From: Archilochus colubris
Taxonomy: Eukaryota; Chordata; Aves; Apodiformes; Trochilidae
Assembly: GCA_023079485.1 (NCBI GenBank)
Contig: CM041086.1
Span: 15,446,401-15,510,400, forward strand
Length of the DNA stretch: 64,000 bases
Direction: 5' to 3'
The notes below the pieces were generated by a model. That model searched no databases and was not told the origin of the DNA. It worked only from the letters and a program-made list of their open reading frames with translations. Positions within the stretch are counted from its first letter, which is position 1. The number at the start of each line of letters is the position of its first letter. The position numbers and the translations under genes were made by a program. Positions 39,928-52,280 of this stretch are shown in pieces.

Positions 39928-40875
39928 GCTGGTTCAGGGGGGCTGCAGGGGTGGCTTCTGTGAGAAGATGCCAGAAGCTTTCTCTGTGTGTGATGGAGCC
40001 AGTGGCAGCTGGCTCCAAAACAAACCCACTATGGGCAAAGACTGAGCACGAGTGACAGCGGGAGCACCTCTGGGATAACATGTTTAACAGGGGAGGGGGA
40101 CTGGAGGAGGAAGGGGATGGAACCTGCTGTGCAATGGCAGCTGGGAGAGAGAAGTGAGAATATGTGAAAGAAATGAATCTGCAGACACCAAGGTCTGTGA
40201 AGGAGGTGAGGGAGAGGAGGTACTTCAGGCTCTGGAGCAGAGATTCCCCTGCAGCCCATGGTGAAGACCATGGTGAGGCAGGTTGTCCTGCTGCAGCCCG
40301 TGGTGTTCTGTGGCACACCAGATATCCACCTGCAGTCATCCACCACAGCAGAGCAGATGTCTGTGTCTAAAGGAGGCTGGGAGCCGTGGAGAGCCTGTGT
40401 AGGAACAAGTTTGCTGGCAGGACTTGTGCTCTTGAGTGGGACTCATGTTGGAGCAGTCCATTCCTGAAGGACAGCTATGGGGAGGATGTATACTAGAGCT
40501 GAAGAGTGTGAGGAGAAAGGAGCAGCAGAGACAATGTGTAATGCAGTGACCATGACCCCCATTCCCTGCCCCTCTGTGCTGCTGGAGGTATGAGGAAGAG
40601 AAGAGGTAGAGAAATTGGGAGTAAAGCTGAGCCCAGAAAGAAGGAAGGTGTTTTTAAGGTTTGTTTTCATTTCTCCCTATGGTATGCTGACTTTTACCCT
40701 AAACTAATTTCCTTGAGTGGCACCTTTTTTGCCTGTGACTGTAATGGGAGAGTGATCTGCCTGCTCTTCTCATGACCTTTGAGGCTTTTGTTATATTTTC
40801 TCTCCCCTGTCCAGCTGAGGAGGGGGAGTAATAGAGCAGCTTTGGGCACCTGGTATACAGCCACAGCTAACTCAT
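39928..40875 (+). mobile_element. LTR-like dispersed repeat (probable solo LTR of an avian endogenous retrovirus)
   Basis: A GC-richer block inside AT-rich intron with wording I recognise from many bird genomes: GAGAAGATGCCAGAAGCTTT near the start, AGATTCCCCTGCAGCCCATG near 40242, degenerate units built on CTGCAGCCC-TGG in the middle (about 40245-40345), and TTTTCTCTCCCCTGTCCAGC near the end. No coding capacity for viral proteins is seen; open frames across it are chance. The class (ERV LTR) is from memory of similar repeats and is less certain than its being a repeat. Ends are approximate and target-site duplications were not identified. Confidence 0.6.
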
Positions 40876-40977
40876 TGGAAAACCATTTTTGGATTTAACT
40901 CTCTGAATACTTAAGTGTAGAGAACAAAATTAAAAACTGCTAAAATTCCAATCTTGTCTATTGTAGCATCTTGGAAA

Positions 40978-41060
40978 ACCTAGGCTGGAAGTATAATCCT
41001 CCTACTCTGGAGGCCAGATGAGGTGACCTCTTGCTCAAAGCAGAGCTGACTTTCAGGTTC
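40978..41060 (-). mobile_element. Possible degraded CR1 3'-region relic
   Basis: AGGCTGGAAG, CTCTGGAGG and TGACCTCTTGCTCAAAGCAG follow in the order seen in antisense CR1 3' ends (GGTTGGAAGGGACCTCTGGAGGTCATC... CCTGCTCAAAGCAGG). Diverged and partial. Confidence 0.4.
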
Positions 41061-44000
41061 TCTATTTGTACTTCAGATAGTTTCAGTCTAGTAGGACATT
41101 TCAACAGTATCTTCTATCCCAAACCTTGCTTGCTGTAGGAATACAGTTTTAAAACTTCATGGAAATACTCCATAATTTATGCTTGTAATTAACCTACTGG
41201 TTATTGTGGGGTTCAGAGCATATATCACAAATTTGCAGCAGAATATTTCCTTGGCAAATGTTCAGCTCCAAATAACACTGGCGGGAGTTGCTGTACTCCC
41301 TAAACCAGGATGCCTCGGGGAATACTTTCCCTTAGAGAAAGTGACATTCTGTTTTGGAATGTGTACAAATGCCAGGGGATGTTCCTTCCTCTTGCCAAGC
41401 TTCAGACTGTAATACCTGAGGGCTATTTTCCTGAATAGATCTCCTCACTTGAATTATTGTGCTAGGGTGTTGCAATCATCTGTGCTCTTTCCTTGCCTAC
41501 TCCCACTTATAAATTACAGTATTTTAGTACAGTGTTGCAAGGAAGACAGTTTACTGATATTCTCAGACTTGGTCAGGGAATGAAGTTAATGACAGTTAAT
41601 GAAGTTAATCACATCAATTGTTGGAGGAAGCAATAACTAAACTGACGTGTGTCAGAGCAAAGTGAAGCTTAATGCTGCTGCTGAAGGCTTCATCCCCAAA
41701 ACAAATAGTCCTCAACTATTTACACAGCATTGTGACTGTTTGTTAAAATTCAAATTTTATGGTCCAGGTGGTCAAAAGATATAAAACACAGTCAAAATTA
41801 TTCTAAAGGTTTGCACATCAGGTTCTGTTTGGAAAAAAACATATCAAGTTCACTTCCTTTCCCTCTGTACCGTCTTCCTCTGGCACTGATCAAACTTATT
41901 TTTCTTTTCCTACTACTGATACGTTAATAGTCAAAAAACAACTTGTATGTGTGTGTTTTCTGTAAAGAATGTATCTGTGGTCCTTTTAGCTAGTTCTTTG
42001 GCATGTATTCAAAATTTTGTGTAATGTAGTAAGTTTCTGATAAGTGGGACTTAATTTCCAGGGCAGGCATTCTGTTTAGTGATGGTCACTGCAAACCAAA
42101 TGTAAGGATTGTTGAGGTAAGGTGATGTATAGGCTCTAGGTGTAATTTCTCTAGTATAAGGGAAGGAAATCTATTTCTTCTAATCAAGTTTGGTTTTTCT
42201 AATTCTAAGATTTATGTTCTGTAAAGTGATCTATTAGCACTAGCCTGCAGCTATCTTCCAACATTTTAAAGACAATACTATACATTTAGGCTCTGTTTTA
42301 CTTTGTCTCTGTGGAGCAGTTGGTGGGAAATTACTGTTGCCATCTTCTGTATCACTATAAGGTCTCTTTTTGTAGCAAGGTGCACCTTGTTACCATGCAC
42401 TTCCCTTGAAGTAACAGTTGTTGTAAGAAGGAGCAATTGCTAGCACATAGCCAGTGCATTAGGAAATAAGTTTAACTGACTGAGGGCTCCTCTTTATCTG
42501 CTCAAGTTAAGCATGTGACTTCCTGACAGGCATCTCCTACTATCTATCCCATTTTATCAGTTATAGGGATTTCTGAGTTCATGTGGCTAAAAGAAGAAAA
42601 AAGCCTCCCAACTCAGCACATCCTGATGCTCTCCTTTAGGAGGTGCCTCTGACTTGCAGGACTTGCAAGACAATTGCTGTGTTTTCGTTGCTTCTTTATT
42701 TAACTTGGTCCTCTTCAGTGCCACTTACTTTTTTGACTTTGATTACTGAAGGCTGGAGCTTTTATATTAATATTGAGCAATACAGAAAAAGAACTGCCCA
42801 GAGTGCTATCTCCAGGTATTAAAATATGCACACAGACTATTCTGATGCTATTGGCATAAACAAATGATAAAACAACTTTAACTACAAGAACCTTGGAGCT
42901 ATGATACTTGGTCCAAGAACTGAGGGAGAAGGGAGTTGATAATCACCACCAGCACCACAAAAAATCCCCCAGACACCCACCAAGCCTTAAGTGAGTTCAG
43001 TCTTGTTCTGACAGTTAAGAGGGTGTGTGCTGCTTCAGATAACATCTCAATGTGATATCTCTCTGCAAAGCCTCTATTCTTTTTAGTGTGTATAGTTGCT
43101 TAATCTTAGGTATTAATTTAGCAGTTTCCAAATTTCAAAAAAGACCACAGCAGGGTTGGATTAATCTGAAATACTGTTCTATTTTGTCTCTTCTTTCTCA
43201 GAGGAAGAAGTAGATACCGTTTCTTGTGTGGTCCACCTCATGCACTTGACACAAGAAGGTGCAGTTGTCAGGGACAAATGACTGACATCCATTAACAGCA
43301 CTCAGGAATTGAAGCTTCCTTTGTTGTGTATTATATGGATGAAGGAGAATAACAGGACACTTTCTGGGAAAATAATCTGGAGCCTGTGTCTTTATTCCAT
43401 TTCCTTAACTAGGAAAAGATTAAAAAGAGACTGCCAGAATGTGTGGTGTTATGACTGTATAATACATGGCTTGCAAGTGTATCTGAGGCTTACAAGCCTA
43501 GGTGACAGGTCTGTGTTACATTTGGATGTGATTATAGAAAGTGGAAACATCTAACACCTGTCACATGGGAAAGGTCCTAAATGACTAGTAAATCTTAACC
43601 TGTAATGAGTACCATATGGCACTTCTTATTTGCAGCTGGAAAAAATCAGGAAGCCTCAAGAGGCTTGTGATTAGAGTCTTGTGTGTAAAATTCAAGTAAA
43701 ACTGAGACTTCCTGGAAAGCCAAGTGGCTTACTGTATGCTGCCACTGACTGAAGGCCAGGTACCTAGTGCTCGTGTCTCAGTGCAAGTGTTAGTTGCAGA
43801 AATGTGTAACTGGACAGGTATAGATGAAGGCATGTTTAAAACAAACCATTTCTCTGTGTACTTGAGGAGTTTGTTTATGGTCTGTGTGAAAGCTGGAGGA
43901 TAGGTTGGATTCCTGCAGGTGCTGTGCTGCCCACTGAAGAGGGAAGTGTGGTATCTGGAATCTGTCAGCTCAGGAACTTGGAGGCAAAGTGGAGTAGAAG

Positions 44001-45468
44001 ACCACCTGGTAGTTTACGATCTGTCTTTAGTGCTCTTTCTTGCACTGTTTATTAGGAGGTTTAGTTGCCAAATCTAAACCGATGCTTCTCAAGATGCTTA
44101 AGCTGAGTTGCTATTGAAGGAAATTTGTGCAAATTCATACAGCGTGGTGTGGAGCTGTCTTGAAATCTGTGTTCATTAGGACAGAAGTATTTGGCTTCCA
44201 AGGTCTCTTCAAGTTTAGCTTTGAAATGCTTGTGCCAAGGGCAATGGAGCTTGACTTGATTATTTTGCTTTCTGTGTGTCCCATGCAGTAAAATGTACTA
44301 CACTGAAGCCCATTCTTAGTCTTGTTAAGACTAAAAGACCACAGAACTGTAAGAGTGTTCAGAAGTGGTGAGAAATGTCCATGTCATTTTCCTTGCCTAT
44401 GATTGAGGGCAAGACTGCAGCACTCATTAAAGCAGAGTGGCAACAATTTTTGAAGATGGAAGGCTTTGTAGAAAATGAGAATTAGCTACTGAGGGTTTCA
44501 AGGTCTGTTCCTTGTACTTCCTGCTTAAAGTTTCTTCATGTCTCTGTTTTCCCTCTCTTAAAGCCAGCTAAGGAGCAAGAGAGGAACAGGGGTAGCAGGG
44601 AAGTTGACTGGATGCACAATTGGGCTCCTGCACATTGTCTTCTGGTTCAGAACTCGGATACAGAAAGACTCTGTCAGGCTGCAATACCCCCTGCTCTAGA
44701 GGGATAATATCTGTGTGTGTTTACTTGTTGCTCTCTTTAGTTGTTAAAAAAAGAGATGTAGGAATCCCTAACTTAGGGGAGATTAAACTGTTTCTGTGTA
44801 AGCTTTTTCCTGCTGACCTGCAGCCTCTTGGGGGCTTGCTAAGGATGAGTTCTTACCATTTTTTCCTGTTTCTAGAAACTGATCAGCAGTTCAGGCATCT
44901 GAATAGGCTGCCCTCCTACTACTCTGGTTTGCCAATTGTTTTTTTGTGTGTGTGTGCAGCTGCTGCATGGCAGGTCACTCAACCAAAATCGATAGATGAG
45001 TGCTTCTGTAGATCTTAACTCTGAACTTTTCTTAAGAGCTTCCAGGAAGCAGAGGGAAATCGTTCATTGTGTTGTTTCTAGGTTTATAGGGAGAAATCTT
45101 TATGGGCAGGTAATTGCAGTTTGGGGATGAAAGGTAAATGAGCTTTAGGGCATTAATTCTGTAAAGAGACCGAATCTAAAAAATTGTCTGTAGTTACGCT
45201 ATATAAGCTGGTCTAAGGAAAGATCTTCTGCTATTATTGCCTTCATTTTAGCCAGAAGCTGCTGTGCAATAGCCTTTACAGAAAACTGTTAAAAAGCTGT
45301 AATTGGTTCAGTTTAAAGCAGTAAAATTCATCGTGGTACAAAATACAGGCAGAAAAAATGAATTCTTTTAAAAAAAAGTTCACCTGTTTCTTGTGGTACA
45401 ATGTTTTTAACATAGACATACTTGCTTCACATTTTGCATTTTCTGAAGGTAGTTATGCTAAGATTCTC

Positions 45469-45604
45469 ATGTTTTTTGTTTGGTTGGGGGGTTTTGTGGG
45501 TTTTTTGTTTGGTTTTTTTTTTAGTTCTTTTCTTGAGGGTTTTGTTTGGTTGCTGAGGGGTTTCTTGTGTGTGTGTGTTTTGTGGTTTTTTGTTTGTTTT
45601 TTTT
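45469..45604. repeat. G/T-rich low-complexity tract (GTTT/GGTTT, with a GT microsatellite)
   Basis: About 135 bp almost devoid of A and C on the plus strand, with runs GGTTGGGGGG, GTGGG, TGAGGGG and a (TG)n stretch. A further G/T tract is at 54565-54612. Confidence 0.88.
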
Positions 45605-46005
45605 AAGTTGCAGTCATTTGATTGCTACCAAATCATAGTAACTATATTCTAAGAGAAAATTTACTGGCCCATAAACTTTCTTTGTAATCAAAACATTTGC
45701 CTGAGATGTATTAACTAGATGTAGTGGGGTTTAGTTACATTTAGTGTTACTACTACAGTATAAGCTATTCATATATCTAAATAGGAAATAACCTGGTGCT
45801 GGCCTTCAAAAGGAAAAAGGTTGTACATCAGGTGTCTCAGACTTCTTTTTTAACTTCTCTCATTTACAGTGGCCAAGAGCTGTGGCTACTACAGCTAAGA
45901 GCTTCCTCTACAAGTCTGAACAGATCTTGTATTGTGCAGACTTCAAAGAAAGATAGTGCCTTAAGGTGTAACAGGTTAAATTACATGTCAGAAGTTCCTT
46001 TTCTT

Positions 46006-46028
46006 AAAAAAAAAAAAAAAAAAAAAAA
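46006..46028. repeat. Poly-A run (23)
   Basis: Uninterrupted A23 in COL4A5 intron 1, with no recognisable retrocopy next to it. Confidence 0.9.
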
Positions 46029-49000
46029 GCTGGTCAAGAACTTCTGCAAACATGTTTTGACTCTTACATTTTATACCATGAAACTTTGTTTTAGTATCTT
46101 TGAGTAAATTTAGTGAGGTGAATTAAGGGAAATGATTACTTAGGAGGGTATGTAGTAATCTTTTAACTCAGATTCTGCTTTAGAACTTTTACTGCTTATA
46201 AATCTGTGAGAAAGTAATGGCTACTTGAATTATGGAGCTGTGGTGGCTTTTCTGCCATAGTTGACTTCACATAGATATTTGAGTAATAAACTGTTATCTG
46301 CAGATGTACTCTTGTTAAGCCTAAAGAGCATGTACATGAAATCATAATTAGAACTCACAATAGCAGCTTTAACTCTGGTTGTCAAATTCCCACAAAACCT
46401 TTTGTTTCTTGGCTATATTCATGTCCAGGCAAGTGAAAGGAAACTCAACTTCCTTAAGATAAATGGTGAAGTCTTTGACCTGGGTGAGTAGTAAATCCTT
46501 AGCTAGATAACTCTGCAGGTGTTTTGTTTCACAGATCCCAGCAAGCTAATAAATGTGAGTATATTCTTCAGGACCACCACCAAAATAAAGCCTAATCTTT
46601 GCTTCAAATGCAAAGTCTGAATTTCTTTTCCATCATAAACAGATGCATGCATAGTTGAATTTGACACTTCTTCATGGTTAGAGCAGAAGAGTACTGTGTT
46701 CTTCCTCCTAGGGCACAGACAGCAATTGCTATATAGTGCAGCTTGAGTGCATATTAACATTTTTTCAGGCCTTTGCCACTTGCTCTCCTCCCTCTCAAAC
46801 TGTGGAGTACTGTTCCACAGTTCAGTTACGGTCCTGTGTGATCAGTGTCTTGCAGAGTTTTAAATTTGCTTTGGAATTCTGGCCACCTTCTCCTGGGCAG
46901 AATTTCAGTGATTTCTGTGTATCCCTTCCCTGCTGGAAGGAACCTCTCTCACCTGATGAGGTAGCTTTCCATGTTGTGTTGTCAAATAACTGCCTGGTTC
47001 CCTTCAGGGTGACATGAAGCTGGTGTGTGTCTGTGCATGTTAATCCCAGAAGATGTGGTGTGGTGAAGCTTTGTGGCCATTTAAATCTCTGAGAAAATCT
47101 CAATACATTACAGGAGACACCACCATTTAAAACCAGTGGCTGTACACAATCAGTTTTTGACTCTTACTTGACCTCTTGCTGCCACCGGAACTGAGCTGTC
47201 AAGAACAGTGTGTAGTCTGTCACTACAAACTGCATGGCTAGGTAGGCTCAGTAGTGCTGCTGCCCTCTTCTAGAAATGAGGAGTTATCAAACAAAATTCT
47301 CGTTTCATGGGAAAATGATATATCGTGAAGATGTTGGAGTAAAGAAATTGGGTAGCCTGTAAATGTTTGGACTGTTTCATGCTTCTGTCTCTTATCTTAC
47401 TCTGATATCAGGACTGAGCATTCATTTGTGAGCAACTGGGTCATGTCAGAACTCTTCTTACAGTATGCAAAGGCACCTTATTGATTCACCTACCCTGCTT
47501 CTGTAAAAAGTTGCACCACTTTATTACTTTGTAATTTTTAAATTTTGAGCACTGGGTTCCCTTCCCATTCCTCTAACCTTTCACATGAAGAGAGTATTAA
47601 AATATTGTTAAACTGCTATACATTTAAGTACATATACATTATTTAAGTATTAATGCATACTTCAGTCTGGATTTTTAGATGTTTCCTATGTCCTTCCCTA
47701 CCTGCACACAATTCACTCTTTAGTTTCTCTGTAGCTGCATGCATGCAATGGTAACTTGCCTCTCAAACAGCCAATTTTCACATATAAATCTTCCAGTTCA
47801 GAAGCTAATGTTTTGCTTAAATTGTGCTGTGTTACTTTGATCCTGAGAGATTAAAATATAAAGTCAGGCAAACCTACATGAAGCCACTAATCAGCTCTCT
47901 GTAACCTTTATCGATTACTGTGAGCAAATTAATAAGAGGTTCTCTTTTGCCTTCAGTTTTAGGAAGTCACAGGTTGCTCTTCTCTCCAGGAATAGCATTC
48001 CTCTACCTGGTGGTTTTTAGAAATATTTTGTCCAACACTGTTGTGAGTTGCAGCTCTGGGGTGGGGAGGGGACATGCTGACATTGCCTTGTAACTGACAT
48101 CTCTAGGCTTGATGAGGAAGGAGGAGAACACGCTTAATACATAAGGCAGGCTTCTAGCCAAAACAAATTCTGAGGACAAGTTGCTTATTCATTTCCTTGA
48201 GCTGTCTGTAACAAACCAGTGGCCAAGAGTAAGAAGTGACTTTGATTTCAAATGTGTACTTTTTTCTTCAAACTGAAAAACAAACAAAAAAAAACCCCAA
48301 CCAACCCATTCTGACATAAAGCAGTTTTCTTTAGTCCATGTAAGACACAAAAGACTGAGCTTGTTCTGGAAGAGTTATCCTTTGACTAGTAAACCAATAC
48401 CATTCTTCCTTTTATATACTAATGAAAAGAACTCACTCTCCACACATGGATTCAATGGAGTAGAAGCTGTCAGGAAAATCCAATGAAAGGATTAGCTAAA
48501 CTCAAATAAAGTAATTAGAGCCCTTGATTGTGTCTTGCCATGCAAAAGTCACAGCAAAGGCAATGATAGTTGGTCTTTACACATATGTGGTGGGAAGGCA
48601 ACAGGAATGCAGTAGGTAAAAAGAAAACCTGAGCAGTTTCAGTCTTTTTCTTGAAATGCCTTGATTCCTTACTCATCTTCATATAGTTGAGAAACTGAAG
48701 GATTTTAATAGGGATGGAGATTGAGACCAGCTCCTTATGATCAAACCATAATGGTTACTATTAATTTTTTGTCTTTCCTGGTGCATAAGATGTGTCCTAC
48801 TGGCCAGAGCTAAGAAATGACCTAGTATGGAAGGCTTCTGGCTGCCTAATACAAGGCAGGTGACTTGTTCAGTGCTCTAATGTGTAACAAATGTACCAAG
48901 TATAACTTGGAGTTCCACTGAGGTTTGGAGTAATTTAATTTTTCACATCTGAAAATCCAGTAAGTAATTTTCAATGGCAAAGCTTTTATGAAGGGTAAAG

Positions 49001-50737
49001 TAGTGATCAGTCATCTAAGTCTTGCTCTTAATCTAGGTTTCTCTATGTTTGAAAGGTTGTGGTCATTGTATGATTTTTCATTATTTGATTGAAGTGTAGA
49101 TAACAGTGCTCATGTGCAGGAAAAATTCCAAACATAGTGTGGAATCTGAATTTTCTAAGCATTTGTATGAGATAAAGAATTAAATTCATGACATCAGAAA
49201 TCTCTAGCTCATGGTTACTGAGCAGCTTTCAAACTTGTAGTGGCTTGTTATGCAGTATGCATTCTCCTGTAGCACAATTTTCATGCTTGTTTTCCCAAGC
49301 TAAAAAAGGCCTTGAGATTATTGAAAAGTCTAAACAAAAAAAGTTTTCAGTTAGAATAGGTCATTAAGCTTTTTTCTTTTCTTTTTTTGCCATGCCAACA
49401 TGTTTTACTTTATGTTTTCATGCTGTGCTGCAATATAACCCATAAGTGGCATGAATTGATCTCCATATAGTACAAATTCTCAGGGCTTTTTCTACTCAAA
49501 CTGTTCAGTTTAAAAAGAAAAAACACAGTTTGGTGGGAATAGAAGTTAATGCAAATAAGAAACACAATCTGCCAAACACAGCTTTTGTACAGGAAGATAA
49601 GTGACTGCTGAAGGAATACTTTTTGATAAGCTTGTGGGTGAATAGGTCTTCCCAGGATTTAAGCCAAAAATTACTACCATTTGATTACAGTGGATATACA
49701 GACTACTTCTAGCTTCCTTTCACTGCTGTCTGGGAAAAACCATGTTTCCTTTCCAAGTAATGAACTGGAAATCCAAAACCATCTGTCAAAGCATTCAGTG
49801 AGTTCACCTGATTCTTCAAGACAAGTTGATGTATACCATATATACATATATATAAAGAGGCTACTCAAAGTGTAAGGAACCCAGCCTGAATATATAAATT
49901 ACTTTGGAAGACAGTTACACATTTTTAAAAAGCCTAACAAATCCTATTGATTAAATCAAAACACTTTTTCTTTAAAAGACAAATAGAAAACTGAGGGTCA
50001 CTTTCTTCAAAAAACTTGTCCAGGAAGATTCAATCATCCTAAAATGTTGCTTTTTTCTAATGCCACAGTGTTGGGAAGGACACAATCATTCAGCACCAAA
50101 TTGCCATTATTTAACACCACCCTATGCAGGAAAGGTTCTTGTTTCTCACCTTCACAAAATTGCATGTAACTTACCTGTTTTGTGTAGGTGCAACATAACC
50201 ATCTTTTCACCCTTAATCTTCCCTTTCTCCCTGTCCACCCCAGCAGTTCTCATGTGCCTGAAAACAAGAAATTTCCATAAGAAACATTCTCTGGAAGCTG
50301 TGAGGAGACTAAACCAGCTTCTTCTATTCCATAACCTAAATAAATCCTTCATATGCTGAGTAGAATCTTGATCATGCTTTCTGTCCGTGTCCTATTTTAG
50401 CCTGCGTGTGTTTACCCCTGTGCACGTTTTGGTACTGATAGACTTTTTTTCCTCCCCCTGCCTCTTGGGGGCAGCAGAGACCTTCATGCAGCTCTCGCAT
50501 GCAGTAAGAACCAAGGGCTGCTGCCCGGTGAGCTGCCTAACTTGCTGTTTCTTTGTGTTGGGTTTGTGCTGTGAGGCAGGGCAATATTGCATGTAGCTAA
50601 GGTTAATCCCTTTTAAATGAAGCTTTGTTAACGAAATTAATCCTAAAACTGGTTCACAAGAAAGTTGCTTTTTAAATTTTTTTTATTAGTAGCCTTTAAA
50701 TCCACTTCTGAAAGTGAAAAGGATCTGATACCAAATT

Positions 50738-50862
50738 CATAGGATAACTTAGGTTGAAGGGGAACATCAGGAGGGCACCAAGCAACCTGCTCCGAACCAG
50801 GTCGGCTGTGAGGTCAGGTCAGGTTACACAAGGATGTGTCCAGTCTGATCTTTGAAATCCTG
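50738..50862 (-). mobile_element. CR1 LINE relic, 3' region, antisense to COL4A5
   Basis: CATAGGATAACTTAGGTTGA, then GGAACATCAGGAGG and GGTCGGCTGTGAGGTCAGGT, then GTGTCCAGTCTGATCTTTGA matches the reverse complement of the CR1 3' end (ATAGAATGACTTAGGTTGGAAGGGACCTCAGGAGG... TGTCCAGTCTGGTCTTGAA). Old, with indels; 1.4 kb upstream of exon 2. Confidence 0.75.
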
Positions 50863-52220
50863 AACTGGTTAGTAATGTTCAATTTCATTTGAGGCAATAG
50901 CTTAATAAGCCACTGCTAACCAAGAATTCTGAGGGGTTTTGAACATTTAAGTCAACAAATTAATTACAAAAGCCAAATGGAAGGTTTGGAGAGATGTCCT
51001 GGTCATGTCAGATAGCACTATTGCTTTACTTAAAAACTCAAAAGCTCTGCCTTTTGCTACATGATGCTTTAGTCAATCCCATGTTTGTTTAGCTCCAGGT
51101 GAATTAAGGCACTTCTGCATTTTCAGTCTGGTGCCTCATTCAGGCATTCTTAATGCCAGGTAGGTGATGGGTCATGTCTCTAAAATGCTTCTGTGATAAT
51201 GAAGACTAGAATTCAAGTGTGGGTGTACTTTAGATCTGACACACCAGCTGGTTTCCTGCCTGACTGAAAACTTGTACATAATGTTCTCTAGATTACTTGG
51301 GGGGAAGGTCCCTAAATGCTCAGCTTTTCAAAATTTTAAAGTATGTGCTGTATTTTTTATTGGAATGCTGCACCTGTTCTCAGAACAAGTTAATACCTTA
51401 AGTATTTCAGGTAGTGTATCTTCTAATGTGGGTAATGGGTTTTGACTATAAAGAGGTTTGAAAGTTGATGACCATGTGTATTATGCAGAGGCATTCTACA
51501 AAAAAAATTAAAAATCTCACTTTTGTAAACACATCTGCTCATCTCTGAAATCAACATGAAGCTCTGATGAGTATCCCATGTTGTAGTGGAGGAGAGAGAA
51601 CATAAGCTAGGTAAATGTGGTATGGAAAAATTACCTGACTTGGATTTTCTTCATGAATCAAACTTCCATATCTCCCTTCTCTGACTCCTTGATTGTCTCT
51701 CTCCATACGTTATGGGCTGTTGTAGCTGTATTGTCATACTTTGTAATGTAGTATGAATGCAGATAGATGCATCTAGGTTTTTTAAAAATAACTCAATAAC
51801 TGTGGAGGAAAGAATTAACCGTGTAGTATTTTTCCAGTAACTATCACAAATTCTCTCGAAAGCTTCAGGCTTGGTGAAACTCTTGTGCAAAACCTGACAC
51901 CTACTGGTGAGAAATGTAATTGGACTCGGTGTGAAGGAGTGCCTGTTCTATTGAAGTCCTGGCCGTTTGGCCGTAGTTGTTGGCTTGTACCTTGCTCTAG
52001 AATCAGTAATGTCCCCGCATAAATGTAAAAGTCTAAAATTTTTCGGGAAACTTGAATACATTTGCATGCTAGCATCGGTAGCATATTGAACTGTGTATCT
52101 ACTTTGAACACAGGTGTAATGGCTACATCACCAACTTTGTAGGCTCACATTTTAGACTAACTTTTGTAATGGTATTAAAGACTTGTATTGATTAAAATGT
52201 TTTTTTCTTTGTCTTTAAAG

Positions 52221-52280
52221 GCTTGCCATGGATGCACATCTTTATCCAAATGTGATTGCAGTGGAGTAAAAGGTGAAAAG
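52221..52280 (+). CDS. COL4A5: Collagen alpha-5(IV) chain, exon 2 (7S domain start)
   Basis: Sixty bases, twenty codons, phase 0 on both sides, flanked by acceptor CTTTGTCTTTAAAG and donor GTAAAT. It reads ACHGCTSLSKCDCSGVKGEK. Human COL4A5 exon 2, from memory, is [20 protein letters not shown]: the same length, with all four cysteines (residues 2, 5, 11, 13 of the exon) kept. In known type IV collagens these cysteines sit in the N-terminal 7S region, where four protomers are cross-linked by disulfide and lysine-derived bonds. The first collagen triplets start at the end (GVK GEK). The other odd-numbered chains (alpha-1, alpha-3) differ more here, which is why alpha-5 is chosen. Confidence 0.96.

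Larger units (their letters stand above)
31397..52220 (+). other. COL4A5: COL4A5 intron 1 (20.8 kb)
   Basis: Between donor GTGAGT at 31397 and acceptor TTTGTCTTTAAAG ending at 52220, phase 0. The first 400 bp belong to the CpG island. The rest is AT-rich and mostly unique, with an LTR-like element (about 39928-40875), CR1 relics (about 36226-36285, 40978-41060, 50738-50862), long T and A runs (39255-39276, 46006-46028) and a G/T-only tract (45469-45604). No other coding exon was seen on either strand. Regulatory elements are plausible near the promoter but cannot be named from sequence. Confidence 0.88.

Noticed and set aside
39803..40339. Minus-strand 178-codon open frame
   Set aside because: It runs antisense through most of the LTR-like repeat and has no protein family features.
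46006..46028. Poly-A run as the tail of a processed pseudogene
   Set aside because: Translations and wording upstream give no recognisable gene, and no flanking direct repeats were seen. The same holds for the runs at 7500-7517 and 15016-15034.
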